Shown: positions 1 through 9,123 of the stretch, one piece after another
How the letters are laid out: the number at the start of each line of letters is the position of its first letter
Numbering within the stretch: the first letter of the stretch is position 1
DNA from: Streptomyces nojiriensis
Lineage (GTDB): Bacteria > Actinomycetota > Actinomycetes > Streptomycetales > Streptomycetaceae
DNA: 64,000 nucleotides
NCBI RefSeq assembly: GCF_017639205.1
Contig: NZ_CP071139.1
Coordinates: 4,837,001-4,901,000 of the forward strand
Direction: 5' to 3'
Notes under the pieces: generated by a model
Told to the model about the DNA's origin: nothing
The model's input: the letters and a program-made list of their open reading frames with translations, nothing else
Databases searched by the model: none
Program-made: the position numbers and the translations under genes

Positions 1-906
1 CGGGTGCATCTGCACGGTGCGGCTCTGCACCACGGGCTGCAGTACGTAGCCCTCGATCATCTGGACCAGCAGCACCAGGCCCAGAGCCCACAGGCCGATG
101 ATCCAGCCCCGGTCGGCGAAGGCCACGAGCACGGCCACGGCGCCCGACAGGATGGCTCCCAGGTAGGGGATGTACGCCGTCACGAAGACCAGGGCGGCCA
201 GCCCCAGCGCGCCCGGCACCTCGAGGACCAGCAGACCCGCGCCGATCAGCACGGCGTCCACCAGGGCCACGAACGTGGTCCCGCGCATGAACCCCTCGAC
301 GGCCTCGAAGGCGCGCCGCCCCATGGCCTCCATCAGGTCGCCCGAGCGGCTCGGTACGAGGGAGCGCAGGGTTCCCACGGCCCGGTCGGAGTCGCGCAGG
401 AAGAAGAAGATCAGCACCAGCGCCAGCAGCACCATGGCGATCATCGAGCCCACCACGCTGAGCCCCGCGACCACACCCGAGGCGGCCGTGCCGCCGAACT
501 TCGCCAGCAGGTCCTTGGAGTTCGCGGCGATGTCCTCCAGCGAGGTGCCCACCGCCCCGAAGTGCTCGGCGACCGTCTCGCCGGCCCGCCGCAGCGCGTC
601 GACGATCTGGCCGCCGGTCCCGATGAGCGCGAGGACGACGATGTACGTGGCCCCGCCGACGACGGCGACCACGGCGAGGCAGGTCAGCGCCGCGGCCAGC
701 GAGCGGTTCATCCTCATGCGGACCAGGCGCCGGTGCATCGGCCCGAGCAGGGCCGTACCGAGCACGGCCAGCAGGACGGGCGTCACCACCGACTCGAAGA
801 CGGTGCACAGCCATACGCCGACGGCGAGGACGGCCGTGACGAGCAGGACGACGCCGCACCAGGCGGCGAGCCGCCGTACGGGCGCGGGCAGGAGGGGAGC
901 GGACAC
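1..906 (-). CDS. AI-2E family transporter (permease), 3' end outside window
   Basis: Polytopic membrane protein of the AI-2E/YdiK family, a group of putative exporters or small-molecule permeases. About 302 codons are visible from a GTG at 906; the stop lies beyond the left edge. Two hydrophobic segments near the N-terminus (VVLLVTAVLAVGVWL and an adjacent one) are followed by a helical soluble stretch with VAEHFGAVGTSLEDIAANS, then several membrane spans ending in the family-typical IPYLGAILSG and QMIEGYVLQP motifs. A TTG four codons upstream (918) is an alternative start and is preceded directly by a stop. It lies about 40 bp downstream of the SpoIIE-type gene in the same direction, so the two may be cotranscribed. 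Substrate unknown. Confidence 0.85.
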   Translation of the reverse strand, partial: MSAPLLPAPVRRLAAWCGVVLLVTAVLAVGVWLCTVFESVVTPVLLAVLGTALLGPMHRRLVRMRMNRSLAAALTCLAVVAVVGGATYIVVLALIGTGGQIVDALRRAGETVAEHFGAVGTSLEDIAANSKDLLAKFGGTAASGVVAGLSVVGSMIAMVLLALVLIFFFLRDSDRAVGTLRSLVPSRSGDLMEAMGRRAFEAVEGFMRGTTFVALVDAVLIGAGLLVLEVPGALGLAALVFVTAYIPYLGAILSGAVAVLVAFADRGWIIGLWALGLVLLVQMIEGYVLQPVVQSRTVQMHP

Positions 907-945
907 CGCTGCATCCAATCACGCCCCGCCGCGCGCCCCTCGGGG

Positions 946-3153
946 TCAGAACACCGGGTCGGCGTCCGTCTTGGACTGCTCGTGCAGCTCGAACCAGATC
1001 GACTTGCCCTCGCCCCGCGGGTCGACGCCCCACGCGTCGGCCAGCATCTCCATCAGCAGCACCCCGCGGCCGCTGGAGGACATCTCGCCCGGCTGCCGCT
1101 TGTGCGGGAGCTCGTCGCTGCCGTCGGCGACCTCGACGCGCAGCCGGCGCGCGCCCAGCTCGCCGGCCGCCTCCGCGACCAGCAGGGCGTCGCCGTCGGT
1201 GTGCGTCAGTACGTTCGTCACCATCTCGGAGACCATCAGCACCGCCGAGTCCACCTGGTCGGGGTCGGCCCAGTCGTGCAGCAGCTCGCGGATCTGCTGC
1301 CGCACGCCCGCGATCCGTTCGGGCTCGGCCTGGGCCACGGTCAGTACGGTGCGCCGCACGGGCCGGGCCGGGTGCGGCAGCGCGGTGCCCGGTTCGCGCT
1401 CCGCGCTCTCGCGGCACAGCAGCACCACGGCTATGTCGTCCTCGCGGCGGTCGGCGAGCGGGCCGGTGGTGTGGTGCGAGGACGGCCCGTGCACGGCCTG
1501 GACCAGCAGGTCGGCCAGTCTTTCGAGGTGTGCGGCGTTCTCGTACGCGTTCTCGTGCAGGTCGGACTCCAGGACCGCCCGCAGCCGTGCCCAGCCGGTG
1601 TCGAGGTCGTGCCCGCCGGTCTCGATGAGCCCGTCGGTGCAGAGCATCATCGTCTCGCCGGGCTCCAGGGTGAACCGGGTGGTGGGGTAGTCGGTGTCGG
1701 GGACGATCCCGAGGGGCAGCCCGCCCGCGGTGGGGCGCATCATGACCGTTCCGTCGGCCATCCGGATCGCGGGATCGGGGTGGCCGGCGCGGGCCACCTC
1801 CAGCATGCCGGTCCGCGGATCGCACTCCACGTACAGGCAGGTCGCGAACCGCGGGCTCTGGAAGTCGGAGTCCTGGCCGCCGTCGTCCCCGTACGGGTCG
1901 GACTCCGGCGAGGAGCACAGCCCGGCCAGGAAGCGGGAGGCGCGCGAGAGCACCGCGTCCGGCCGGTGGCCCTCGGACGCGTACGCCCGTACGGCGATCC
2001 GCAGCTGGCCCATCAGCCCGGCCGCCCGGACGTCGTGGCCCTGCACATCGCCGATGACCAGCGCGAACCTGCCCGACGGCAGCGGGATCATGTCGTACCA
2101 GTCGCCGCCGACCTGGAGCCCGCCGCCCGTCGGGACGTAGCGGGCCGCGATCCGCATGCCGGGGATCTCCGGGCCGAGCTGCGGCATCATCGACCGCTGC
2201 AGGCCGGTGGTGAGCTCCCGCTCGGACTCGGCCACCACGGCGCGCTGGAGCGCCTGGGCCAGCATCCGGGCCACGGTGGTCAGGACGGACCGCTCGTCGG
2301 GGGAGAAGGACGCCGGGTGCTTGAAGGCGGCCATCCAGGCGCCCATGGTCCGCCCGGCCACGATCAGCGGCAGGAAGGCCCAGGAGACCCGGTCGAAGCG
2401 CTGGGCGAGAGGCCAGGCGGCCGGGAAGCGCCGCTTGTAGTCCTCGGGGGTGGGCAGGTAGATCGCCCGGCCGGTACGGACGACCTCCGCGGCCGGATAG
2501 TTCGTCTCCAGCGGCATGTCGGAGAACGGGCCCTCGTCCCCCGGGTCGTGCCCGTGGTGCCCGATGATCGACAGCCGGTCCCCGGCCACGCCGAAGACCG
2601 CCAGCCCGTCCGGGCTGAATCCGGGCATGGACAGCGAGGCGGCGACCCGCAGCACCTCGGCCGTGGACCGCGCCTCCGCCAGCGCGCGCCCCGCGTCCAG
2701 CAGGAAGGCCTCGCGGGAGCGCCGCCAGTCGCCCGTGATGGGGGTGTGGGCGGCCGTGGTGCCGGGCTGCGGCTCGGCGATCTCCTGGATGGTGCCGATC
2801 AGCTCGTAGTCCGTGGACCCTTCGGGTGTCCGGTTCGCCACCGGTTTGGAGCGGCTGCGCACGGTCCGCAGCACCCGGCCGTCGACGTCCATGATCCGGA
2901 GCCGGGCCTCGGCGAGGGTGCCCTCGGCGACGGCCAGGTTCACGATCCCGTTGATCTCGTTCCAGTCCACCGGGTGGAAACGCGACCGTACGGCGACCTC
3001 CGGCAGCTCCACCGGTTCGGCGGGCAGCCCGAGGAGCCGGGCGGCCTCGCTGTCGAGGGTGACCGTCCCGGAGGCGTTGTCCCATCGCCACAGGCCGGTC
3101 GCGATGGCGGCCAGGACGTCCTCGGTGCGCACCCGGCCATCTTTACAGGTCAT
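946..3153 (-). CDS. PAS/GAF/SpoIIE-type phosphatase with C-terminal HATPase domain
   Basis: Cytoplasmic partner-switching regulator of about 735 aa. Domains in order: PAS fold (about 1-110, with FHPVDWNEINGIV), GAF domain (about 150-300), PP2C/SpoIIE Ser-Thr phosphatase (about 325-560, metal motifs GGDWYDM and GDVQGHD), and an RsbW-like histidine-kinase-type ATPase (about 600-735, SEMVTNVLTHT). Having both phosphatase and anti-sigma-like kinase modules in one chain is common in Streptomyces and implies control of an anti-anti-sigma factor; no such partner is in the window. The start is uncertain: ATG 3153, GTG 3132 or ATG 3192 are in frame. Divergent from aspS. Confidence 0.88.
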   Translation of the reverse strand: MTCKDGRVRTEDVLAAIATGLWRWDNASGTVTLDSEAARLLGLPAEPVELPEVAVRSRFHPVDWNEINGIVNLAVAEGTLAEARLRIMDVDGRVLRTVRSRSKPVANRTPEGSTDYELIGTIQEIAEPQPGTTAAHTPITGDWRRSREAFLLDAGRALAEARSTAEVLRVAASLSMPGFSPDGLAVFGVAGDRLSIIGHHGHDPGDEGPFSDMPLETNYPAAEVVRTGRAIYLPTPEDYKRRFPAAWPLAQRFDRVSWAFLPLIVAGRTMGAWMAAFKHPASFSPDERSVLTTVARMLAQALQRAVVAESERELTTGLQRSMMPQLGPEIPGMRIAARYVPTGGGLQVGGDWYDMIPLPSGRFALVIGDVQGHDVRAAGLMGQLRIAVRAYASEGHRPDAVLSRASRFLAGLCSSPESDPYGDDGGQDSDFQSPRFATCLYVECDPRTGMLEVARAGHPDPAIRMADGTVMMRPTAGGLPLGIVPDTDYPTTRFTLEPGETMMLCTDGLIETGGHDLDTGWARLRAVLESDLHENAYENAAHLERLADLLVQAVHGPSSHHTTGPLADRREDDIAVVLLCRESAEREPGTALPHPARPVRRTVLTVAQAEPERIAGVRQQIRELLHDWADPDQVDSAVLMVSEMVTNVLTHTDGDALLVAEAAGELGARRLRVEVADGSDELPHKRQPGEMSSSGRGVLLMEMLADAWGVDPRGEGKSIWFELHEQSKTDADPVF

Positions 3154-3252
3154 ATCCGTTACGTGCCTGTTCGCCCGCACCACCGGACGCATTTGCGCAG
3201 GCTGGAGGGAGTGCCCGACCCGTCACCTTCCCGGACGGTAACCTTGGGACGG

Positions 3253-3280
3253 TTGAATCCACCCTGGTATCGCGTAGAAC
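3253..3280 (+). promoter_or_regulatory. Candidate aspS promoter
   Basis: TTGAAT at 3253-3258 and TAGAAC at 3275-3280 are separated by 16 bp, a good match to a housekeeping sigma-HrdB promoter. The implied transcription start lies only a few bases before the aspS ATG at 3291, so the mRNA would have almost no leader; there is no clear Shine-Dalgarno sequence before the ATG. Inference from sequence only. Confidence 0.5.
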
Positions 3281-3290
3281 TGGATGACTG

Positions 3291-5114
3291 ATGCATCGGT
3301 ACAGGTCCCACACCTGCGGCGAGCTCCGCGCTTCTGACGTCGCCGCCGACGTCCGGCTGAGCGGCTGGCTGCACAACCGTCGAGACCTGGGCGGCATCCT
3401 CTTCATCGATCTGCGTGACCACTACGGCATCACGCAGCTGGTCGCCCGGCCCGGCACCGCGGCGAACGAGGCGCTGAGCAGCGTCACCAAGGAGACCGTC
3501 GTCCGCATCGACGGCAAGGTCGTCTCCCGCGGCGCCGACAACGTCAACCCGGAGCTGCCGACCGGCGAGATCGAGATCGAGGTCTCCTCGGTCGAGGTGC
3601 TCGGCGCGGCCGCCCCGCTGCCGTTCACGATCAACACCGACGACGGGGTGAACGAGGAGCGGCGCCTGGAGTACCGCTTCCTCGACCTGCGCCGCGAGCG
3701 CATGCACCGCAACATCATGCTGCGCTCGGCCGTCATCGCGTCGATCCGCTCGAAGATGGTGGCCCTCGGCTTCAACGAGATGGCGACCCCGATCCTCACC
3801 GCGACCTCCCCCGAGGGCGCCCGTGACTTCGTCGTGCCGTCCCGCCTGAACCCGGGCAAGTTCTACGCCCTGCCGCAGGCGCCGCAGCAGTTCAAGCAGC
3901 TGCTGATGATCTCCGGCTTCGACCGCTACTTCCAGATCGCGCCGTGCTTCCGCGACGAGGACGCCCGCGCCGACCGTTCGCCGGGCGAGTTCTACCAGCT
4001 CGACGTGGAGATGTCCTTCGTCGAGCAGGAGGACGTCTTCCAGCCGATCGAGCGCCTGATGACCGAGCTCTTCACCGAGTTCGGCAACGGTCGCGAGGTC
4101 ACCTCGCCGTTCCCGCGGATCCCGTTCCGCGAGTCGATGCTGAAGTACGGCAACGACAAGCCCGACCTGCGCGCCAAGCTGGAGCTCGTCGACATCACCG
4201 ACGTGTTCGAGGGCTCGGAGTTCAAGGCGTTCGCCGGCAAGCACGTGCGCGCCCTGGCCGTCCCGGACACCGCCGCGCAGCCGCGCAAGTTCTTCGACGG
4301 CCTCGGCGAGTACGCGATCTCGCTGGGCGCCAAGGGCCTGGCCTGGGTCCGCGTGGGCGAGGACGGCGGGCTGACCGGCCCGATCGCCAAGTTCCTCACC
4401 GAGGAGAACGTCAAGGTCCTCACCGAGCGCCTGGGCCTGGTCCCCGGCCACGCCGTGTTCTTCGGCGCGGGTGACTTCGACGAGGTCTCCAAGATCATGT
4501 CCGGCGTTCGTGTCGAGGCGGCCAAGCGTGCGGGCCACTTCGAGGAGAACGTCTTCCGCTTCTGCTGGATCGTCGACTTCCCGATGTACGAGAAGGACGA
4601 GGAGACCGGCAAGATCGACTTCTCCCACAACCCCTTCTCCATGCCGCAGGGCGGGATGAAGGACCTGGAGGAGAAGGACCCGCTGGACATCCTGGCCTGG
4701 CAGTACGACATCGTCTGCAACGGCATCGAGCTGTCCTCCGGCGCCATCCGCAACCACGAGCCCGAGGTCATGCTGAAGGCCTTCGAGATCGCCGGTTACG
4801 AGGCCGAGACGGTCGAGCGCGAGTTCGCGGGCATGCTCCGCGCGTTCCGCCTGGGCGCCCCGCCGCACGGTGGCATCGCCCCGGGCGTGGACCGCATCGT
4901 GATGCTGCTGGCCGACGAGCCGAACATCCGCGAGACCATCGCCTTCCCGCTGAACGGCAACGCGCAGGACCTGATGATGGGTGCGCCGACGGTGCTGGAG
5001 GAGGCCCGCCTGCGCGAGCTGAACATCGCGCTGCGCAAGCCGGTCGAGACGAAGGCGGCGGAGCGGCCGGTCTCCGACGCGGTCGCCCCGGACGCCGGTT
5101 CCCCGCGGGGCTGA
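3291..5114 (+). CDS. aspS: Aspartate--tRNA ligase
   Basis: Class II aminoacyl-tRNA synthetase (607 aa) charging tRNA-Asp, probably bacterial-type full length. The N-terminal OB-fold anticodon domain ([23 protein letters not shown]) is followed by the catalytic core: motif 2 region with [19 protein letters not shown] and motif 3 [14 protein letters not shown]. The large GAD insertion of bacterial AspRS lies between them (about 290-420). Length and motif order match the bacterial family. Standalone gene with its own promoter and strong terminator; in sequenced Streptomyces aspS sits in the chromosome core on the side of oriC, consistent with the parS-type sites found downstream. Confidence 0.98.
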   Translation: MHRYRSHTCGELRASDVAADVRLSGWLHNRRDLGGILFIDLRDHYGITQLVARPGTAANEALSSVTKETVVRIDGKVVSRGADNVNPELPTGEIEIEVSSVEVLGAAAPLPFTINTDDGVNEERRLEYRFLDLRRERMHRNIMLRSAVIASIRSKMVALGFNEMATPILTATSPEGARDFVVPSRLNPGKFYALPQAPQQFKQLLMISGFDRYFQIAPCFRDEDARADRSPGEFYQLDVEMSFVEQEDVFQPIERLMTELFTEFGNGREVTSPFPRIPFRESMLKYGNDKPDLRAKLELVDITDVFEGSEFKAFAGKHVRALAVPDTAAQPRKFFDGLGEYAISLGAKGLAWVRVGEDGGLTGPIAKFLTEENVKVLTERLGLVPGHAVFFGAGDFDEVSKIMSGVRVEAAKRAGHFEENVFRFCWIVDFPMYEKDEETGKIDFSHNPFSMPQGGMKDLEEKDPLDILAWQYDIVCNGIELSSGAIRNHEPEVMLKAFEIAGYEAETVEREFAGMLRAFRLGAPPHGGIAPGVDRIVMLLADEPNIRETIAFPLNGNAQDLMMGAPTVLEEARLRELNIALRKPVETKAAERPVSDAVAPDAGSPRG

Positions 5115-5129
5115 CCCCCGGACAACGCC

Positions 5130-5172
5130 GAAGGCGGCGCCCCCCTCCTTGCCGGAGGGGGGCGCCGCCTTC
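5130..5172 (+). terminator. Rho-independent-type terminator after aspS
   Basis: Perfect 19-bp inverted repeat (5130-5148 and 5154-5172) with a 5-base loop TTGCC, starting 15 bp after the aspS stop. There is no T-run, as usual in Streptomyces. It lies between the converging aspS and vWA genes and could serve both. Confidence 0.88.
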
Positions 5173-5190
5173 GTGCTTCCGCCCGCCGTA

Positions 5191-6669
5191 CTAGAACTGC
5201 TCCAGGATGCCCTTGACCAGGGCGGCGGAGGTCAGCTCGGTGGGGGCGGGGCCGGCGTGGAAGAAGCCCGCGTTCTCGGCGTCCAGCTTGCGCAGGAAGT
5301 CGAAGGCCTTGGCGTCGTGGTCGCCGAAGGCGACGAACTGCCAGTGGACGCCCGGAGCCGTGGTGGCGGCGTCGGCCAGTGCCTGGCGGGCGGGCTGGCG
5401 GTTGTCGGGGGCGCCGTCGGTCTGGAAGACGACCAGGGCCGGGCCCTCGCCGCCGTCCTTCCGGTAGCGCTCCAGGACGGCCTCGACGGCCACGTGGTAG
5501 CTGGTGCGGCCCATCCGGCCGAGCTCGGCGTGGCGGGTCTCGACCCAGGCGGCGTCGTAGCCGTCGAGGGCCAGGTCGGCGGTGCCGTCCACGTCCGTGG
5601 AGAAGAACACGGTGTGCACGGTCGCCGCGTCGTCGAGGTGCGCGGCGAGGGCGAGGGCGTGGTCGGCGAGGTGCTGGGCGCTGCCGTCCTTGTAGAACCC
5701 GCGCATCGAACCGGACCGGTCCAGCACGAGGTACACCTTCGCGCGCGCCCCGGTCTTCCCCTTGCCGCGCAGCACCTGCCCGGCGGCCTTGTACGCCCCG
5801 GCGACCTCAGGAGCCCGCCGCCGCACGGCAGCAGCCCCGTGAGCGGCCCCGACCGGCTCGGCCTCTGCCTCTGCCTCCGGCGCGGTTTCGGGCTCGGCCT
5901 CGGCGGTGGTGTCCGCCTCCGGGGCGGTCGGTGCCTCGGCCTCGGGCTGTTCCGTGGCAGCGGCGACCGGCTCCTCCGCGGGAGCGTCCTGCGCCTCCGC
6001 CTGCGGTGCGGTTTCGGGCTCGGCCTCGGCGGTGGTGTCCGCCTCCGGCGCGGTCGGTGCCTCGGCCTCGGGCTGTTCCGTGGCAGCGGCGACCGGCTCC
6101 TCCGCGGGAGCGTCCTGCGCCTCCGCCTGCGGCGCGGTTTCGGGCTCCGCCTCGGCGGCGACCGGGGCGGCCTCGTCCTGCGCCTGCGGCGCTTCGGCCT
6201 GGGCCGGCTCCGCCTCGGTGGCTTCGGCAGCGGCCTCGGGCTGCTCCGCAGCGGGGGCGGTGTCCGCCTCCAGCGGGGCCTCCGGCGCGATGGCCTCGGC
6301 GGCAGCCGGTTCCGCGTCCGCCTCGGGCTGCTCCGCAGCAGGGGCGGCGGCCGGCTCGGCCTGTTCCGGTGCCGGGGGTGCGGGGGTTTCTCCGCCGGGC
6401 TTCGCCGCAGGCGCACGGCGGGCCTCCGGGACCGTGGGGTCCGCCACCTGGGCGGGGGCGGTGAGGACCGTGCCCGGTTCACGGTCGCGCGGGGCGGACT
6501 GCGGCGGAACGGTGGGGTTGTCGAAGGACGCCGCCACCAGTTCGGCGGCGACGTCCAAGGGGGTCCGTTCCGCCTGGTTGGGGACAGCGGCCGAAGGGGT
6601 GTCCGTAGTCTCCGGAACGGATTCCGCGGACCGTCCGAATACCTTGCGCAACAAGCTCCGAATACCCAT
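5191..6669 (-). CDS. vWA-domain protein with repetitive Ala/Glu/Pro linker
   Basis: Predicted 492-aa protein with a C-terminal von Willebrand factor A domain resembling the vWA/TerF-type domains of the tellurite-resistance-associated (Ter) group. The MIDAS metal site is visible ([17 protein letters not shown], a Thr in GRTSYHVA, and [11 protein letters not shown]). Residues about 1-90 are a short charged N-terminus ([17 protein letters not shown]), and about 90-290 is a low-complexity A/E/P linker with two exact-length 42-residue repeats. The ATG at 6669 is preferred over the upstream ATGs because GAAAGG lies just before it. No ter genes are adjacent; role unknown. Confidence 0.82.
   Translation of the reverse strand: MGIRSLLRKVFGRSAESVPETTDTPSAAVPNQAERTPLDVAAELVAASFDNPTVPPQSAPRDREPGTVLTAPAQVADPTVPEARRAPAAKPGGETPAPPAPEQAEPAAAPAAEQPEADAEPAAAEAIAPEAPLEADTAPAAEQPEAAAEATEAEPAQAEAPQAQDEAAPVAAEAEPETAPQAEAQDAPAEEPVAAATEQPEAEAPTAPEADTTAEAEPETAPQAEAQDAPAEEPVAAATEQPEAEAPTAPEADTTAEAEPETAPEAEAEAEPVGAAHGAAAVRRRAPEVAGAYKAAGQVLRGKGKTGARAKVYLVLDRSGSMRGFYKDGSAQHLADHALALAAHLDDAATVHTVFFSTDVDGTADLALDGYDAAWVETRHAELGRMGRTSYHVAVEAVLERYRKDGGEGPALVVFQTDGAPDNRQPARQALADAATTAPGVHWQFVAFGDHDAKAFDFLRKLDAENAGFFHAGPAPTELTSAALVKGILEQF
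5885..6136 (-). repeat. Two 126-bp tandem repeats coding the vWA linker
   Basis: Two nearly identical 126-bp units (5885-6010 and 6011-6136) followed by the start of a third at 6137. Each encodes 42 residues of Ala/Glu/Pro-rich linker containing [20 protein letters not shown]. In-frame unit length allows copy-number change without breaking the gene. Confidence 0.9.
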
Positions 6670-6850
6670 GGGCCAGGCCTTTCGCATGTGTGCGTGCGTC
6701 ATTTGTCCGTGCTGCGCGGATGATCCCTGCCCAGAGTGGACACGTAAGGTTATCGGCCGCCCGGCTGGATCTTCGGCAGGGGCGCCTTTCGTGGCGCCCG
6801 GCTCCCACCCACCCGCACACGCTCCGTGAACTGCCGCTCCGACGTGCCGG

Positions 6851-6872
6851 GTTCACCGACCGTTCATCCCCG
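6851..6872 (+). promoter_or_regulatory. PHO box (PhoP operator) upstream of phoX-like gene
   Basis: Two adjacent 11-bp direct repeat units, GTTCACCGACC (6851-6861) and GTTCATCCCCG (6862-6872), match the Streptomyces PHO-box unit GTTCACC followed by four less conserved bases. They lie about 92 bp before the GTG of a PhoX-type phosphatase, the position expected for PhoP activation under phosphate starvation. Confidence 0.75.
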
Positions 6873-6963
6873 CGCCGCCGCTTCGGCGCAACCCGGGCCT
6901 ACCGTCGCGGCTGGATCGTACCGACGCGTTGTCGGCGCCCACGCAGCTACTCGGAGGACACTC

Positions 6964-9051
6964 GTGCGCAAGCTTCTGCCGTTCATCGGCAACCCGCATG
7001 GGAGCGGCCGGTCCGCTCTCACCTGTCGTTACCGCTGTGGCGACGCCTGCTTCCACGAGGTGCCGAACACAAGCGACAACGAGTACGCCGGCGATGTCAT
7101 AGCCCGTGCCTACTCCCGCCGCGCGATGCTGCGCTCCGCCGCCGTCGTGACGGTCGCCACCGCGGCCGGCTCCGCCGTGGCGCTCAGCGGCCCGGGACAG
7201 ACCGCCAACGCCACTCCCGCCGCCGACGCCGCCGATGCCGCCGCGGGCAAGGGCGGCGAGGCCGCCCGGGGCTTGCGCTTCAAGGCCGTCGCGCCGAACA
7301 CCGACGACAAGGTCACGGTCCCCGAGGGCCACGAGCAGAACGTGGTGATCCGCTGGGGCGACCCGATCGTCAAGGGTGCCCCGGGCTTCAACCCCGACAA
7401 GCAGACGGCCGCCGCGCAGGCCGGTCAGTTCGGCTACAACAACGACTTCCTGAGCCTCCTCCCGCTCGGCGGCGACTACGAGCGCCAGCAGCTGCTCGTG
7501 GCGAACCACGAGTACACGGACGAGAACCTCATGTTCAAGGCGTACGACCCGGCCAACCCGACCCGCGAGCAGGTCGAGATCGCCTGGGCCGCGCACGGCC
7601 TGTCCGTGGTCGCCGTCCAGGAGGACCACCGCAGCGGCAAGCTGACCGCGATCAGCCGCCACCAGCTCAACCGCCGGCTGACCGCCACCAGCGAGTTCAA
7701 GCTGACCGGTCCGGCCGCGGGCAGCGCCCTGCTGAAGACCTCCGTCGACGCCACCGGCACCAAGGTGCTCGGCACGCTCAACAACTGCGCCGGCGGCACC
7801 ACCCCGTGGGGCACCACCCTCCACGGCGAGGAGAACTTCAACCAGTACTTCGGCAACGCCGGCCAGGTCACCGACCCGACCGCCGCCGCCCGCCTCAAGC
7901 GCTACGGCGTGACCGCCGGCGCCACCGAGCGCAAGTGGGAGCGGTTCGACAAGCGCTTCGACGTGGCGCAGGAGCCCAACGAGTCGCACCGCTTCGGCTG
8001 GGTCGTCGAGCTGGACCCGTACGACCCGAACTCGGTCCCGCGCAAGCGCACCGCGCTCGGCCGCTTCAAGCACGAGGCCGCGCAGCCCCGCCTGACCGAG
8101 GACGGCCGTCCGGTCGTCTACATGGGCGACGACGAGCGCTTCGACTACTTCTACAAGTTCGTCTCGTCGAAGCGGATGAAGAAGGGCAATTCGCGCGCCG
8201 CGAAGGAGCACAACCTCACGCTGCTCGACGAGGGCACCCTCTACGTCGCCAAGCTCACCGGTGACTCCCCGGCCGCCGAGATCGACGGCACCGGCAAGCT
8301 CCCCTCCGACGGCGAGTTCGACGGCTCCGGCGTGTGGATCAAGCTGGCCACCGGCAATGTCTCGCACGTCGAGGGCATGACCGCCGAGGAGGTGTACGTC
8401 TTCACGCGCCAGGCCGCCGACAAGGTGGGCGCCACGAAGATGGACCGCCCCGAGGACGTCGAGCCCTCCCCGCGCACCGGTCGCGTCTACATCGCGCTGA
8501 CCAACAACGCCGACCGCGGCAAGCCGGGCAAGGAAGGCGCGACCGAGGCCAACCCGCGCAACCTGAACAAGCACGGCCAGATCCTGGAGCTCGCCGAGAA
8601 CTTCGACGACCCGGCGGGCGACGGTTTCGCCTGGCGGCTCTTCCTGGTCGCCGGTGACCCGAACGACCCGGCGACCTACTTCGCGGGCTTCCCCAAGGAC
8701 AAGGTCAGCCCGATCTCCTGCCCGGACAACGTGGCCTTCGACCCGCACGGCAACCTGTGGATCTCCACGGACGGCAACCAGCTGGGTTCCCACGACGGCC
8801 TGTTCGGTGTCGCGACGGCCGGTGAGCGCCGCGGTGAGCTGAAGCAGTTCCTGACCGTTCCGCGCGGCGCCGAGACCTGCGGCCCGCTCATCCAGGACAA
8901 GCGCGTCCTGGTCTCCGTCCAGCACCCGGGCGAGATCGACGGCGCGTCCGTCGAGAAGCCGCAGTCGGTGTGGCCCGACGGCCCCGGCAAGATCGTCCGC
9001 CCGGCGGTCGTGTCCGTCTGGCGCAAGGACGGCCGCAACATCGGCGTCTGA
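6964..9051 (+). CDS. PhoX-family (DUF839) phosphatase, Tat-exported
   Basis: Predicted secreted calcium/iron-dependent alkaline phosphatase of the PhoX family (695 aa), releasing phosphate from organic esters outside the cell. The GTG at 6964 is chosen because GGAGG at 6953-6957 gives 6-base spacing. The N-terminus carries the family-typical CRYRCGDACFHEVPNTSDN stretch and then a twin-arginine signal (YSRRAMLRSAAVVTVATAA). The body has PhoX/DUF839 motifs such as LVANHEYTDE, NNCAGGTTPWGT and MDRPEDVEPSP. A PHO box in the upstream region predicts PhoRP control. Gene name not assigned because several PhoX-like paralogues exist in Streptomyces. Confidence 0.88.
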   Translation: MRKLLPFIGNPHGSGRSALTCRYRCGDACFHEVPNTSDNEYAGDVIARAYSRRAMLRSAAVVTVATAAGSAVALSGPGQTANATPAADAADAAAGKGGEAARGLRFKAVAPNTDDKVTVPEGHEQNVVIRWGDPIVKGAPGFNPDKQTAAAQAGQFGYNNDFLSLLPLGGDYERQQLLVANHEYTDENLMFKAYDPANPTREQVEIAWAAHGLSVVAVQEDHRSGKLTAISRHQLNRRLTATSEFKLTGPAAGSALLKTSVDATGTKVLGTLNNCAGGTTPWGTTLHGEENFNQYFGNAGQVTDPTAAARLKRYGVTAGATERKWERFDKRFDVAQEPNESHRFGWVVELDPYDPNSVPRKRTALGRFKHEAAQPRLTEDGRPVVYMGDDERFDYFYKFVSSKRMKKGNSRAAKEHNLTLLDEGTLYVAKLTGDSPAAEIDGTGKLPSDGEFDGSGVWIKLATGNVSHVEGMTAEEVYVFTRQAADKVGATKMDRPEDVEPSPRTGRVYIALTNNADRGKPGKEGATEANPRNLNKHGQILELAENFDDPAGDGFAWRLFLVAGDPNDPATYFAGFPKDKVSPISCPDNVAFDPHGNLWISTDGNQLGSHDGLFGVATAGERRGELKQFLTVPRGAETCGPLIQDKRVLVSVQHPGEIDGASVEKPQSVWPDGPGKIVRPAVVSVWRKDGRNIGV

Positions 9052-9064
9052 CCGGACCGGTTGA

Positions 9065-9102
9065 CCCGAGGGGCGTGTTTCACGTGAAACACGCCCCTCG
9101 GG
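9065..9102. promoter_or_regulatory. parS: parS site inside a 38-bp perfect palindrome (also a bidirectional terminator)
   Basis: The centre TGTTTCACGTGAAACA (9076-9091) is identical to the bacterial ParB-binding parS consensus. The symmetry extends perfectly to 38 bp (9065-9102) with GC-rich outer arms, so the same DNA can form a terminator hairpin between the converging phosphatase (stop 9051) and sensor-kinase (stop 9124) genes. Streptomyces carries about twenty parS sites around oriC for ParB-mediated chromosome segregation at sporulation. Confidence 0.92.
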
Positions 9103-9123
9103 CGTCCAAGTGGCTCAAGTCGG

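Noticed and set aside
4-3291. 1095-codon plus-strand frame at the left edge
   Set aside because: Lies antisense to the AI-2E permease and SpoIIE-type genes; composition (His/Arg/Gly/Asp-rich) is that of a shadow frame.
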